Shown piece after piece: positions 23,177 through 35,703 of a stretch of DNA of 64,000 nucleotides. A model generated the notes under the pieces. The model did no database searches and had not been told where the DNA came from. It saw only the letters and a list, made by a program, of their open reading frames with translations. How positions within the stretch are numbered: position 1 is the stretch's first letter; every line of letters begins with the position of its first letter. Source of the DNA: Symsagittifera roscoffensis (Eukaryota > Xenacoelomorpha > Acoela > Convolutidae). The stretch is taken from assembly GCF_963678635.1 (NCBI RefSeq), contig NC_087067.1, forward strand, positions 54,733,456 through 54,797,455, in the 5' to 3' direction. The position numbers and the translations under genes are program-made.

Positions 23177-25842
23177 CGCGGGCTAAAAAGATGGTTGTTC
23201 TGAGAACGAAAGTTAGTGGTATGATGTTGTTCTACAAATTGTCTTATTTGTCTTCTAAATTGGGTTGTTGTGTTAGTTTGTGTTGAATTGGGCGTTGTGG
23301 ATAATTAGATCTCGAAGTTATAAGGTCTGTCAGGGCTATTTTTCTGAAATTTCGTGGTGCTAATGATAAGGGATGGTTATGATTTAGACTTTGTAGTTGA
23401 AGTGCCGTAGGCATTGTATTTGTAATGTTTTGTGAATCATCATTTGTGTTTGGTGTTGTTGATAGCTTTGTATTGTATTCTTTTATTTGAGCCTCTAAAA
23501 GTATTTTACTTTTTGATGTAGAAAAAATTCCAAAAAATCCTGCAAAAAGTATGCATGCTACGCTTGCTTGTTTTTTTACTTGTTCGTGTATTGCGTATTG
23601 TATATTTGTGTAAATTTACAAAACTAAAAATTTTTATTGGTGATATATCTTGTAGTCTGTATTTTTGACTTTCAAGTAAATGTAACCTTTTAGAACTTTA
23701 AATTATCCGTTATAGTCTTGTGCGTATATGTCGGAAAAGCCTGATGTTTCTGCAAGTTTGCGTAGGTTTTGATCTATAGATTGTCGTTTTATAGTGTCCA
23801 TTTTTGTGAGTAATTTTTAAAGTCGTTATCTAGGTATGTGATGTTGAATGTCGGGATTAGAGTATATGGCGATCAATTGTAAGTCGTTATTTGGATTGCG
23901 GGAAATAGCTCTAATGCTTTCTGGTGAAACTTTTTTAGTGGTTGCAAGTGTAGGATATGGTGTGAGAAGTTAGTAGTTATCTTCGTCAGGGTTCAATTGT
24001 ACTACATTGTGGCTATTTTCTGTTCCACGTGGGACTGCTGTTTCCCAAAAATAGGTCCTTCGGGAGAGTGTATCAATAAAATGTACTTTGGGATTCTTTT
24101 ATAGCTTCTTTTGTCTTCAAAACATATAAAGGTGATACTTTTTTGGTACAAGTGTAATACCATAATATGTTTCGTTCGTAGTCAATAAAAATTGATTTGT
24201 TACCCGACAGTAAATATCCTGCATAGGGGATTTTTAATACTGCTAGTGCAAGTGATTGTAAAATTTGTGTGCGTTCAAGTTCGCATAGTTGATGGAGTGT
24301 TTCAAGTTCTGTCAAAGACATTTTTTGGAAGATTCTACTTATTGTAAAGTCTAATTTCATGCTTAGGTGTATGTCATAGTGAATTGCGCCAAAATGAGTA
24401 GTGTTAATTAGTGATAGTTCTCAAAAACGTGTAAAGTCTTTGTCTTGTGGTTTTATTTTTGCACCAATATTTCCTGTGTTTTTTAGAAGGTTTACTGGGA
24501 TATATGAATTTTCGTCACTAGTTGAGTGAGAAGTTGCCATTGGATGTATTAATAACTTTCCTGTATTCATGTCGAAACCTTTTTCGTATTCTACAAGAAT
24601 TTCTGAGTATTGTGTTTTGTAAAGTGGTTTGGTGTATTTACATGCAAGTTCCGTTTCTGGGTATATTTGGAAACGTGTCAATTTATTTTCTAAATTTTGA
24701 ATGTTTCTAAGTTTAAAATTGTTAAGTCTGAATTGATCAGTATTCATATCTTCAAAAGGGATTGATTCAATAGAGTATTTTTGGTGAAATTTTATCATTC
24801 TAGCGTGTATTTTTGCTTCTTGAAATGTGTTACAGGTGTCTTCGGGAAACGAAACAATTGTTGCCTGTGTTCGTGTAGTAGGATCGCAGTATCCTTGGTC
24901 GTTTTTGCAAGGGAGTCTGATTCCTTGTTAAATTATAGTGTCATCTTTTAAATCTCGTGTTAGTTGTATTTTTACAAGTTGTATTTTCTAATCAAAAAAC
25001 ATTTTTTCTTGGTATCCTTTATTTTTTTTTGTCGGCTTTACAATTTGAGGGTTTGTTTATTCCAATGCGTGGTATCCATTCTGTATCATCGAGATCGTAA
25101 GTTAATCTACCATGAGCTCCGTGGAAGGGAAATTTGTCGTCTAGTTTTATATGACCTTCGTATCTTTCAAGTTTGGTTTGATGTGCGTTTGAGTCTGGAA
25201 AAACTTGAAGGTGTACCAATTTTTTGGTTGTGCCTTTATTTGATGTGATTTTAATCGTTTAAGTTTGTTTTTACAATCATCAGTAGCTAGTGTTGTAGCT
25301 CGTGCTGGTGAGTAAAGCTATTATGTATGTTGTTTCTATTGATTGTGGTTCAGTTTTGCATTGAGTCACTTGATTTATTGCATATTTAAGTAATGTTTTT
25401 TTTGTTCATTTTCTTCACAGTCGTAATGTGTGACTAGTAAATCCTGGGGTCCTGTTCGGGGGGAAGGGTTGTTATGATCGGGTTTTGAGAAATTGAGAAA
25501 TAGACGGGTCTGGATAAATAGTATCTTTAGAAGATATATGTGTATGATAGTCCTGAGTATGGATTATAAAAAGTGATATATCCAATTGTCTTTTTTGTGT
25601 ATCTATCGTATTTGTAGATGTTTTCTATGGTTATAAATGGGGGAGGTAAAGATTCAGCTGTTATGTTCGGGGGGGGGGCTAGGGATAAGGGATGATGAAT
25701 TCTTTTATTTAGTCTTACTGTGATTTCAAATTTTAGTGTCAGATTATCTTGTGTAAGTATTTGTATCTTATTTTCTTGTATATCCTTGTGGATATATTGT
25801 CGATTTTGTAATCTGTTTAGTGCCCAGTTGTGTAATCTGTTA
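23173..25842 (-). pseudogene. Env-like glycoprotein gene, copy 2
   Basis: This is a broken gene homologous to the env-like gene of copies 1 and 4. Longer open pieces are 24421-24798, 24073-24360 and 25019-25219. The ectodomain is Cys-containing and acidic/basic mixed; hydrophobic stretches occur near 23540-23640. The tail is in frame up to the TGA that overlaps the ORFX ATG. The N-terminal end is lost at the junction near 25842. No intact protein can be read. Confidence 0.7.
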
Positions 25843-27130
25843 GTCGCTTCGAAGTATTCACATATGGATTATCAAACTAAAAGACCAATAACTAAAAAAC
25901 AACCATCAATTAGGCTAAGACACTCAAATGGAAACAATTTCGCAAGTCATTACTATGATTTTTTCGCTGGTAACGATTTTGGCAATCTGATGGCAAGACA
26001 ATTCTATACAGCACAAAAAAATCGCAAGAACACATCGGGACTCAACAGGCACCAAAATCAATATCTCAATCTGCAAAACTGAATAACTAAAGAAAACCTC
26101 AGACCGACAGAACTAAAAATTACTCACTTTTTGAACAAAAAAAAACAAAAATCCAATTAACATACAATTCATATGAAACCAACCACACTATTCTGAAGAT
26201 GAAGATTATTTTCATCAAAACCAACAACAATAGAACAAAAATCAACGAAAAAATTACGGAATTAATATAGATCAACCAGATAATTTTTTCAACCAGATAT
26301 TTTCGAACCTGACATATAATCTCAACAACCAAGACAAATGCAACAACAACCTCCTCAACGACAAAAAGTGGCACCACCTAATAGTAAGATAAAATCGCAA
26401 AAGTACACAAATACCCAAAGTTACCAATCCAAGTCAATGAGAAACGAAGTTCTATTACCTTTTTATTTACAACAACATGAAATTTTAAAAAAAATCAACT
26501 TTCAAGCTTTACACAAATACCAAACACTGCACAATTTCTCCAAATTTCAAGGAATCCATACTTTACGGGTACATCTTACATAGCATGTAATAGCTGGTCA
26601 TGGTATTTACAAAAACTTATCCTGAAAACTCAGCAGAGGACTACTTAAATGCTGTTCCAGCCAATTTAGACTTAAACAGAGGCCAGAACCTATGAATACA
26701 CTACTCTAAGAAAAATGGACTCACAGAAGGACAGCAACGATACAAACCACACTCGAAGGCGCAGCCCAAAAATGGTTTTCAGTTTTACCCATAGAAATTA
26801 AGTCCAAATGGAAACAATTTACACAGGATTTTTCAAAAATGTTTGACTCTGAACGAAACAAACACATCAAAAAATTTTGCAACGAAACTCACAGACATTC
26901 AAAACAAACAGAAAAAAAACAACTCGCTGAAAGAATTGAAACTTAAGTACGAAAAGCTTTTTCTCTCAATGCATATGATTACGAAAAAACGAAAATGAAA
27001 GAATTCCTAATGATGACTTTAACACCACAATTAAGAAAAACTGCAAAAAAGTGAGCATCACAACCATCATCAATCCGAGAACTCAATAAAAAATTTCGAA
27101 GCTAGTAAAAAATTTAGAGCATAAGACAAC
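25843..27130 (+). pseudogene. gag: Gag core, copy 3 unit 1
   Basis: The frame begins with SKYSHMDYQTKRPITKKQPS, matching KYSHMDYQTYRP of copy 4 Gag (minus strand, near 46850). It continues through a Gln-rich part (26290-26480) with YLQQHEI, and the capsid-like helices with WFSVLPIEIKSKWKQF and MMTLTPQLRKTAKK (27010-27050). Stops interrupt it. The core stops short of the zinc knuckle at the breakpoint near 27125. Confidence 0.75.
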
Positions 27131-28400
27131 CTAAGAAACAAACAAACACTCATTCTTCATGAATGTCTGGTTAAGGCGAAAAGATACGATCTTGTAATCA
27201 AACCGTGTAAACAAAAGTTACGAGAGATCAGATCAAAAATCGAACAAAAAAGAAGGCAAAAATCACAAAACAAAAACAAATAATTGTTCAAACATTCTCC
27301 AGAACGAAAAAAACTCAGTTCGAAATCTGACTCAAAAACAATATAAGAACTTTAAGTAAAACCAAATAAATTTTTCAGAATCAAAATCCACACCACATCT
27401 ATAAAAGGTGAACGCAGGATAAAAAACTCTAACCTTCGCAAACCAGTAGGACTCTACCACTTGAATCAAACAATGCGACATATTGAAAGTAACACACTAA
27501 CCGAAACTCTGCCCGAAAGATGATTCAATACAATGATACATTTGACAATGAACCTATCCTTTCCTTTGCCTTAATCCACAAGGCGATTTACTAGAGGAAA
27601 TGTACAATTTTGCCTTGATCTAATACCACGGTAAAATGTTTCAAAAAGGAAATCGTCCATGTGAACAAGAATTTACTATCAGTAATATCACTTCACATTA
27701 GAGCAAGTTTACTTTTGAAATTCTACCACCATAATCATCAAATCAACATTCAAACCAAAACCAAACAGAAGGAAACAAACAAACATTCATTCTTCATAAA
27801 TGTCTTGTTAAGGCGAAAAGATACGATCTTGTAATTACACCGTGTCAACAAAGGATGAGAGATATCAGATCGAAAATCAAACCAAAAAGAAGGCAATAAT
27901 CACAAAACAAAAACAAATAATTATTCAAACATTCTCCAGAACACAAAACGCAGTTCGGAATCTGACTCAAGAACAAACAAGAACTTTTAGTAAAACCAAA
28001 TAAATTTTTCAGAATCAAAAACCACACCACATCTATAAAAGATGAATGCAGGATAAAAAATTCTAATCTTCGCAAACCAGTAGGACTCCACCACTTGAAT
28101 CAATCAATGCGACATATTGAAATTTGCACACTAACCGTAATTCTGCACGAAACATGACTCAATACAATGAAAAATTTGACAATGACTCTATCCTTTCCTT
28201 TTTCTTAATTCAGAAGGCGATTCCACTAGAGGACAAGTACAACTTTGCCACGATCTAATGCCATGGTAAAATATTTCAAAAAGTAAATAGTTCATGTAAA
28301 CAAGAAATTAATTTCAGTAAAATCACTTCACATTAGAACAAGTTTACTATTGAAATTCTACCACTCCAATCATCAAATAAACATTCAAACCAAAACCAAA
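27130..28400 (+). repeat. Nested tandem duplication (637 bp) inside copy 3 unit 1
   Basis: The block starting AAACAAACAAACAYTCATTC recurs 637 bp later (CATTCTTCAT at 27151 and 27788). Each block begins with the basic-ORF relative (AKRYDLVIKPCKQKLREI) and ends with the CATTCAAACCAAAACCAAACAGA segment. Unit 2 has only one such block (from about 30500), so the duplication is younger than the larger one, or was lost from unit 2. Confidence 0.75.
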
Positions 28401-29207
28401 CAGATGATTTTGAATTAGATTTCTCAAAAGTGTTTACAGAAATATCAAAAATATCGAATATCGAAACCCAGAAAGAGCAAACCCAATTTTCACAAATGAC
28501 GTTTTGCCAATTTTTATTGTTATGTTTCTAAATTAGAAACAAAGTAAACATTTTATGTATCATCACCACAACATCTCGACACGCAATACTAGGACGCGAA
28601 ATAATTTTTTTTTCAGGATTCCTAGAATTCATTGGTGATCACCGATAGTGAAATATCACAAATAGTTGAAGCTGGTTTACAAAGAATTCTAGCTTGATTC
28701 TTTAGAGATTATTTTCAACAGATTTTAGACTTAAATTCCAGAGCAAGAAAAAATTGCGGACAATAAACATGCGATGGAACAATATTAGCAGACAAAACAG
28801 CTTATATATGGGACCCTGAATAGTCTCATGTATTTTTTAAATATCCCAAACGATATTTCAAGTTCAGTAATTGTGACTATTTCAGTACACCGAGAGTATT
28901 TAAGAGTAACTCCACACACAACTGACAGCATGTCCTTAAATTATAAAGCAATTATTAATGATACGACGAGCAATAAAAGTTGAATTTCAAAATTTATCAA
29001 AACACAGGAAACCTTTAATTGTTCAAGAAACATAACATAACAAGATATCCAATCTCTATCACAGTTTTTAAACAGAAAAATAGTTGCAACACTACCCCTA
29101 TCATCACAACAAAATTTTTCCCCTTTCATCTAACACTTTCAACACCACGTAACAAAAATAAAACTCTTTTTCCACCAACGACATAACAATCAACAGTTAA
29201 ACCATCA
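28400..29207 (+). pseudogene. gag: Gag N-terminal part, copy 3 unit 1
   Basis: Pieces such as DFELDFSKVFTEISKI (28400-28450) and FRDYFQQILDLNSRARKN (28700-28755) line up with the Gag N-terminal part of copy 4 (47556-47852 and 46773-47408 on the minus strand). Many stops are present. Confidence 0.6.
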
Positions 29208-31342
29208 GTCGCTTCGAAATATTCACATATGGATTATCAAACTAAAAGACCAATAACTAAAAAAAAACAACCATCAATTAAGCAAAGACACTCATATGGA
29301 AACAATTTTGCAATTCATTACTATGTTTTTTTGCTGGTAACGATATTAGTAACCTGATAGCAAGACAACTCTATACAGCACAAAAAAAATCGCAAGAACA
29401 CAACGAGACTCAACAGGTACCAAAATCAATATCTCAATCTGTAAAATTGAATAATTAAAGAAAACCTCAGACCGACAGAACTAAAAATTACTCAAATTTT
29501 GAACAAAAAAACATAAAAATCCAATTAATATACAATTCATATGAAACCAACCACACTATTCTGAAGATGAAGATTATTTTCATCAAAACCAATAACAATA
29601 GAACAAAAATCAACGAAAATATCACGAATGTAATGTATATCAACCAGATGATTTTCTCAACTAGATATTTTCGAACCTGACATAAAATCTCAACAACCAA
29701 GACAAATGCAACAACAACCTCCTCAACGACAAAAAGTGGCACCACCTTAGAGAAACAAACAATCGCAAAATTACACAAATACCCAAAGTTACCAATCCAA
29801 GTCAATGAGAAACGAAATTCCATTACCTTATTATTTACAACAACATGAAAATTAAAAAAATCAACTTTCAAGCTTTACACAAATACCAAACACTGCAGAG
29901 TTTCTCCAAATGTCAATGAATCCATACTTCAAGGGTACATCATACATAGCAGCTAATAGCGGTCATGGTATTTACAGAAACTTATCCTGAAAACTCAGTA
30001 GAGGACTACTTAAATGCTGTTCCAGCCAATTTAGACTTGAACATAGGCCAGAACTTATGAATACACCACTCTAAGGAAAATGCATTCACAGAAGAACAGC
30101 AACGATACAAACCACGCTCGATGGCGCAGCCCAGAAATGATTTTCAGTTTTACCCCTTGAAAATAAGTCCAATTGGAAACAATTTACACAGGAATTTTCA
30201 AAAATGTTTGACTCTGAACGAAACAAACAGATCCAATAATTTTGCAACGAACTCGTAGACATCCAAAGTAGTCAATAAAAAAACTCGCTGAATGAATCGA
30301 ATTTTTAGTACGAAAAGATTTTTCTCTCAAAACACATGATTACGAAGATACGAAATTGACAGAATTCCTAATGATGACTTTAACACCACAATTAAGAAAA
30401 ACTGCAAAAAAGAGAGCATCACAACCATCATCAATCCGAGAACTAAATAAAGATTTCCGAAGCTATAGACATTTTAGAGCATAAGACAACCTAAGAAACA
30501 AACATACACTCATTCTTCATGAATGTCTGGTTAAGGCAAAAAGATACGATCTTGTAATCAAACCGTGTAAATAAAAGATACGAGAGATCAGATCGAAAAT
30601 CGAACAAAAAAGAAGGCAAAAATCACAAAACAAAAACAAATAATTGTTCAAACATTCTCCAGAACACAAAACTCAGTTCGAAATCTGACTCAAAAACAAT
30701 ATAAGAGCTTTAAGTAAAACCAAATAAATTTTTCAGAATCAAAAACCACACCAAATCTATAAAAGATGAAAGCAGGATAAAAAACTCTAATCTTCGCAAA
30801 CCAGTAGGATTCTACCACTTGAATCAATCAATGCGACATATTGAAAGTTACACACTAACCGTAATTCTGCACGAAACATGACTCATTACAAGGATAAATT
30901 TGACAATGGCTCTATCCTTTCAATTGTCTTAATCCACAAGGCGATTCCACCAGAGGACAAGTACAACTTTGCCACGATCTAATGCCATGGTAAAATATTT
31001 CAAAAAGCAAATAGTCCATGTAAACAAAAATTTACTATCAGTACTATCACTTCACATTAGAGCAAGTTTACTATTGAAATTCTACCACCACGATAATCAA
31101 ATCAACATTCAAACCAAAACCAAACAGAAGGTATAGAAATAGATTTCCCAAAAGTTTTTACAGAAATACCAAAAATATCGAATATCGAAACCCAGAAAGA
31201 GCGAACCCAGTTTCCACAAATGACGTTTTGCCATTTTTAATTGTTATGTTTCTATATTAGAAACAAATTAAATTTTTTATGTATCACCACCCCAACATCT
31301 CGACACGCTAAAAACCTATAGTAAGACGCGAAAATAATTTTT
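29208..31342 (+). pseudogene. gag: Gag region, copy 3 unit 2
   Basis: This second unit repeats the KYSHMDYQT start (29215), the Gln-rich part, the capsid-like core (MMTLTPQLRKTAKK near 30375), the basic-ORF relative (near 30540) and part of the Gag N-terminal sequence (FPKVFTEIPKI near 31150). It ends at a breakpoint near 31342, about 550 bp short of a full unit. Stops and shifts are frequent. Confidence 0.75.
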
Positions 31343-32069
31343 TACCAGCATCTAATATTCATTCATGGGTTCTAGAGGAACTTATTCTGAAAATTCAGTA
31401 AAAGTCTACTTAAATGCTGTTCCAGCCAATTTAGACTTAAACATAGGCAAGAATTTATAAATACACCACTCTTTGAAAATTGGATTCACAGAAGGACAGC
31501 AATGATACAAACCACACTCGAAGGCGCAGCCCTAAAATGGTTTCCAGTCTTACCCATAGAAATTAAGTCCAAATGGAAACAATTTTTGCTGAATGAATCG
31601 AAACTTTTTATGAATCTCAAAACACATGATTACGAAGATATGAAATTGACAGAATTCATAATGATGACTTTAACACCACAATTAAGAAAAACTGCAAAAA
31701 AAGAGAGCATCACAACCATCATCAATCCGAGAACTCAATATGGATTTCGGAAGCTAGTAGACAATTTAGAGCAAGCTGAAGTCCCAATGAAACTATAGGA
31801 AGCGGAAAAAATGAAGCTTCAATGCCTTAATAATGTTTAAACGACAACATCATATATTGCCAGAAATCAGTAGAGTATTGCCAGAAAAGATATCTACAAT
31901 TGACAACGGAAAATTTAAAAAATCTGAATGACGCAATTATGTGGATTATTCAATAATGTGAATAGAATTTGAGTTACACAAAGAAAAGTATGACAAACTG
32001 AGAGAAGCCTTATGGTTTTATGTATTTACAAAACTAGCTTCAGAAGTATCATTAAAAGCGGCAATATTG
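31343..32069 (+). pseudogene. gag: Gag core, copy 3 unit 3
   Basis: A 98-codon open piece (31502-31798) carries TLEGAALKWFPVLPIEIKSK, MMTLTPQLRKTAKKES and KLVDNLEQAEVPMKL. Compared with the other copies it lacks about 40 codons after KWKQF, so it has its own internal deletion. It reads on toward the zinc-knuckle region but is degraded there. It ends where the LTR of copy 4 begins. Confidence 0.75.
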
Positions 32070-33814
32070 AGTTAGGTCCTTGAGGTTAACTCATAGAGTA
32101 ATTTCGGATAGGGTACACCATCTGCTCGTCACGCTATCTTTTTTTAGGCCGGATAGATTCGCGCAACTTCTTAGTCTAATACCGATCCTAATCTTACTCT
32201 TATATCTACTAGTCTCAGGGTGTTTAATTAGTCTCTGCTAGGCTCAATAGATCTAGAGTATACTGGCTTATTGCGACTGCTGAACTTCTCTTGGAGACGT
32301 AACTATTTTCTAAGTTAAATTCAAATCTCTCTGGTGCTGAAATTTCAGCACTTACAAATAAGTGGGTTGTTAGTTGGATGGATTATGATTGGTTAATTTT
32401 AAAAATTTTACAGTGGTAAAAAATCTAATTTATCCAATAATAAAAAGTAATTTAGATCAGGTTCCACCCATCCGGTGTTTACAGAGTTCTTTAGAACTAT
32501 CTTTCTTCTCTGCAATTGAAGGATGGATGATGAAAGTTGGTATTTAGCGAACATCATTTTCTTATCCGGTTCCTCTTGAAGAAGAACGTTCCAGGACGCT
32601 GGAATCAGGGACAAAAAATTGTTATCTCTGTGATCCCCAATGAAATCAATCCGATTTCAAAATGGTTTGCTATGTCAGCTTTTTCTTTAGTAGAGAACTG
32701 TTTTGTGTGCAGCCTCGTCTGGGAATGGCGTGAAGATCGTGTATGGAAGCGATGCCTTGAAACTCGGATCTGTACGTATACTTGAACATCGAGGTGGTCA
32801 TTGGTCTAGTTCAATGAAGTCCTTTTCTGCGAAGTCAAGTCGTACTCTAAATCCTTTGAGTCGTGATTGTGGACGGCATGTCGGTTGTGTTTAGCCATTC
32901 TTTTGTTCGAGTGTGATGGGATCATCTAGTCTTTGGATGATCGTCGTTGTTGTTGTTGTGTATGATCTATATACTGCAAAGTATGATTTACATTTTATAA
33001 AATTATGTTGATTCAGTTTTTTAATCATGAATTCAGTTAGTCGTTTTCACAAAAGCGTTTTGTTTTAGTTCGGTTATTTTGAAGAGTTACTCACCCTTGA
33101 GTACCTCTTATTAAAAATAGAAGTATGGTCACAAAGCGTGGATGTAGCGCGGTGGGTTAGGCCGGCTATAGAGCATGCTCAGGACGTCCTCTCTGGTGGG
33201 TTAGGCCAGGAGTGGGAGTATGATTGCATGCTGTTTCTTTGAGAGGTCCTGTTATGTGATAACGTTTCATTTTGGGTTTATGTTGGTTTTTCTTATGTGT
33301 CTTTGGTTGTGTCCTTTTTTCAAAAATCAAATTGCTTTTGTTATGGGTTTGTCTTGCGACTTTTTTGTGTTTTATTATTTCTTTCTTAGACTTTATAATA
33401 ATCTTCAAAAGACTAAATTATCCAGTTTTAAACTGGGTTAATCCGGTTTGGGTACCGTTGGTTTTCTTTTCTTAGTCATGCTGTTATTTTATGATTTGTG
33501 GTGTTTAGTAAGCTGTGTTGGTTAGTTTGGTTTAGTGTATAATTCCTTTCCAACTGGGTTAAAGGAAAGTTTGAACTTTGTTATCGTAAGTTAGAGTTAT
33601 TGATAGTGAAAGCTTGAAACTTAAAACCATTATTTAAACAGATCTTCGTGGACGAGCTGTGCGAGTTTGGATAAAATTCTTAAATAAAGTTACTACATTT
33701 GGTAAGAATTTTACTACTTCATTTAGTGCAAGAAATTAATGAATTTTAAGATAATTTAACAAGTTTGTATTTTTATTTTTCTTTTCTGTTTTGTGAATGA
33801 TTGTGGTGTGAAGA
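32070..33814 (-). repeat. 3' UTR and 3' LTR of copy 4
   Basis: Its last 400 bp (32070-32468) match 49441-49846. The rest matches the LTRs of copies 1 and 2, including GGTTCCACCCATCCGG, the GTATACGTACAGATCC block near 32772, and the paired GGTGGGTTAGGCC motifs near 33149 and 33195. The exact LTR start was not found. Confidence 0.75.
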
Positions 33815-33897
33815 CTAAAAGCATAAATTAAACATAGATAGAAAATGGTTAGTACAATTTTAAATTTATTAGTTAAAAATATTTTAATTTTTTTTAC
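33815..33897 (-). other. Intron after the ORFX stop, copy 4
   Basis: On the minus strand the sequence is GATTAAG|GTAAAA, with a perfect TACTAAC at 33848-33854 and an acceptor GCTTTTAG ending at 33815. The length is 83 bp. The intron begins one base after the ORFX stop (TAA at 33899-33901), as in copy 1. Confidence 0.75.
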
Positions 33898-33898
33898 C

Positions 33899-35703
33899 TT
33901 AATCTTCTGGGAAAAAGCCGTGGGAGAAGATGTCGTGAATCATGTTTGATGTTGTAAGTTTTTGGCTAGTATGCGTATGATATTTTTAGTTTGTAGCAGT
34001 GGCCAAAGCAATTGAAGTGCCTTGATGATGTTTAGTTCTTCTGTGCCTACTGCGAACTCGTAAGGTGTGTTTTGGATATGTTATATATTTTATGATTATA
34101 TTTAGTATTGTGAATGAATTCTAATATGGGTATTTCAATAGGCTGGATAAATTCATGCGGGATAAGGAAGGGTCTTGATTCTTCAGCATTGAAGGTCTTT
34201 GTGATGGGACAGAATATATACATTTGGGTAACTGGGTCATACGGAGGATGCCGTGGAGGATAGTATCTTTAATTCAATATGTAAAATTAAGAAAAAATTG
34301 ACGTGTTTTTTGAGTTAAGAAACTGAAAACGATGGTGAGGTTGTCTTGATGGAGTGTGTAAATCAAAATGATTTTTTATAAAACGATAATATGTATATGT
34401 GTGCGTTTGTTTAGTGCGTAACATAATATCGTGGGAACAGTGCAAATCGCGTTCCTGTGATGAAAGAAAGTGAAAAGTTAGTGAAAATAACTGAAATTTA
34501 TCATAGAAGCTTTCGTATGCTTGAATATTAAATAAAGATTCTGAAATAATGTGATCATGCTTTCTATCAAAAATATTAAAAGTAAAAACGTATGATATTT
34601 TAATGAAAAATTTTTCTGTTAGTTGTGGGTTTGCGAAGCGGTCTTCATCTAAAAATTGATCTTGATTAGGGCGGATGATATTATGATTGTAGTATTATAT
34701 TGCAAAATCGTTAGCTCGGGGTGCGGTGAATGTTTTTAATAATTTCTTATATCCAACGTAAGTAAATTGTCGAGGTGCTAGTGTTGTGGTGAGTCTATAT
34801 AACACGTTTTTATTCTTTTCGATACTTTCATTAGTACTAGCTAATGGTAGGCAGAGGGGGTTAGTATAATTATAATAAGCTGTCCAATGAAGTGTTGGCA
34901 TTAAAAGGTGTTCATCAACAAAATTGCGTGTGTCGTTAGTATTGGTAGGTGTGTTTAATGTATATTGCGGAAATGAGGGTAAGGTGATTTGAAGAAAATT
35001 TTTTGGTGTTGGTGTGTTCCGGATGATTAATATATTCGCGGGCTGTTCCGGGTTTGGTTGGGAATGGGTGATTTGGAAATTTTCGTTTAAAAGTGCGATA
35101 AGCTCGGTGAGTACTGGTAGGTGTTTCGGTGGATGTGGATGATTGTGCTAATGATGGAGTGTAAGCTGAGGAGGGTGTGGGGGCAGGTGGGTTTGAGGTT
35201 GTTATTGTGGATGATCATTGATGTATTGTAAGGGTGTTGGGGTGTATTAATTGTTGTTGTAAAGTAATAGAATTATCAAGCTCTTGGGAAAGTTGGGGGG
35301 TATCTGTGGAATTATTATATGATCTGTCGGAATGAAATGGAGAATAGGTTGGGGTTACTTGGGAAGCATAAGAAGGAGTGGAAACGGATGGGAGTGGATG
35401 ACTGGATGGGATGGGTTGAAAAGGGGGTTTTGAAAAAACTGAGGAGTTGTTCTGGGTATAGGTAGAGGGAGATGGTTCGGAGTTTGCAAATTCGTCGGGG
35501 GTTTCTACATTAGAGTTTTTAAGTTGTGAGATAGTATGAAAAATTGAAATATCTGAGTTAGTATTAGAATTCGTGCTTGATGGTATATTAATAATTGGAA
35601 AATCGGGTGGTGGGAAAGCAAAAAGTGGGATTATTGGGATTTGAGTTTGGAGGTTGGCTGGGTGAGAATTTGATCGATGGAGGGATCCAAGTTGTCGGCT
35701 CAT
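33899..35703 (-). pseudogene. ORFX, copy 4
   Basis: This is the longest readable N-terminal part of the family: 162 codons are open from ATG at 35701-35703 down to 35215. It starts MSRQLGSLHRSNSHPANLQ and continues as a Ser/Pro/Thr/Asn-rich, low-complexity sequence that is probably disordered. Later pieces (34695-34901 and 34020-34240) carry the folded-looking C-terminal half with a YKKLLKTFTAPRANDF stretch and the YIFCPITKTFN stretch. The gene ends at TAA 33899-33901. The function is unknown. Its constant place after env, and its conserved ends, argue that it served the element. Confidence 0.77.

Larger units (their letters stand above)
20089..25842 (-). mobile_element. Env-bearing Ty3/gypsy-type element, copy 2 (3' half)
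   Basis: Read on the minus strand it gives env-like gene, ORFX, intron and LTR, the same order as copy 1. The LTR ends ...GATACAACT at 20089. The left (5') end stops abruptly at 25842, where a forward-oriented gag array begins, so the 5' half has been lost or rearranged. Confidence 0.85.
25843..32069 (+). mobile_element. Copy 3: tandemly repeated gag region of the same family
   Basis: Unit 1 (25843-29207) and unit 2 (29208 to about 31342) start with the same GTCGCTTCGAARTATTCACA block, 3,365 bp apart. A third partial unit begins near 31343 and ends at the LTR terminus of copy 4. Each unit runs from the end of the Gag N-terminal part through the Gag core, then jumps back to the small basic ORF and the Gag N-terminal part. 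That order is what a head-to-tail duplication with a breakpoint inside the Gag core would give. No LTR is present at the left end. Confidence 0.82.

Noticed and set aside
20089-25842. Copies 2 and 1 as the two ends of one element
   Set aside because: Both are 3' halves (env, ORFX, LTR) in opposite orientation, so they are separate copies.
26120-26377. Minus-strand hydrophobic ORF (repeated at 29488-29871)
   Set aside because: It is antisense to the Gag core in the tandem units, and its repetition follows from the array.
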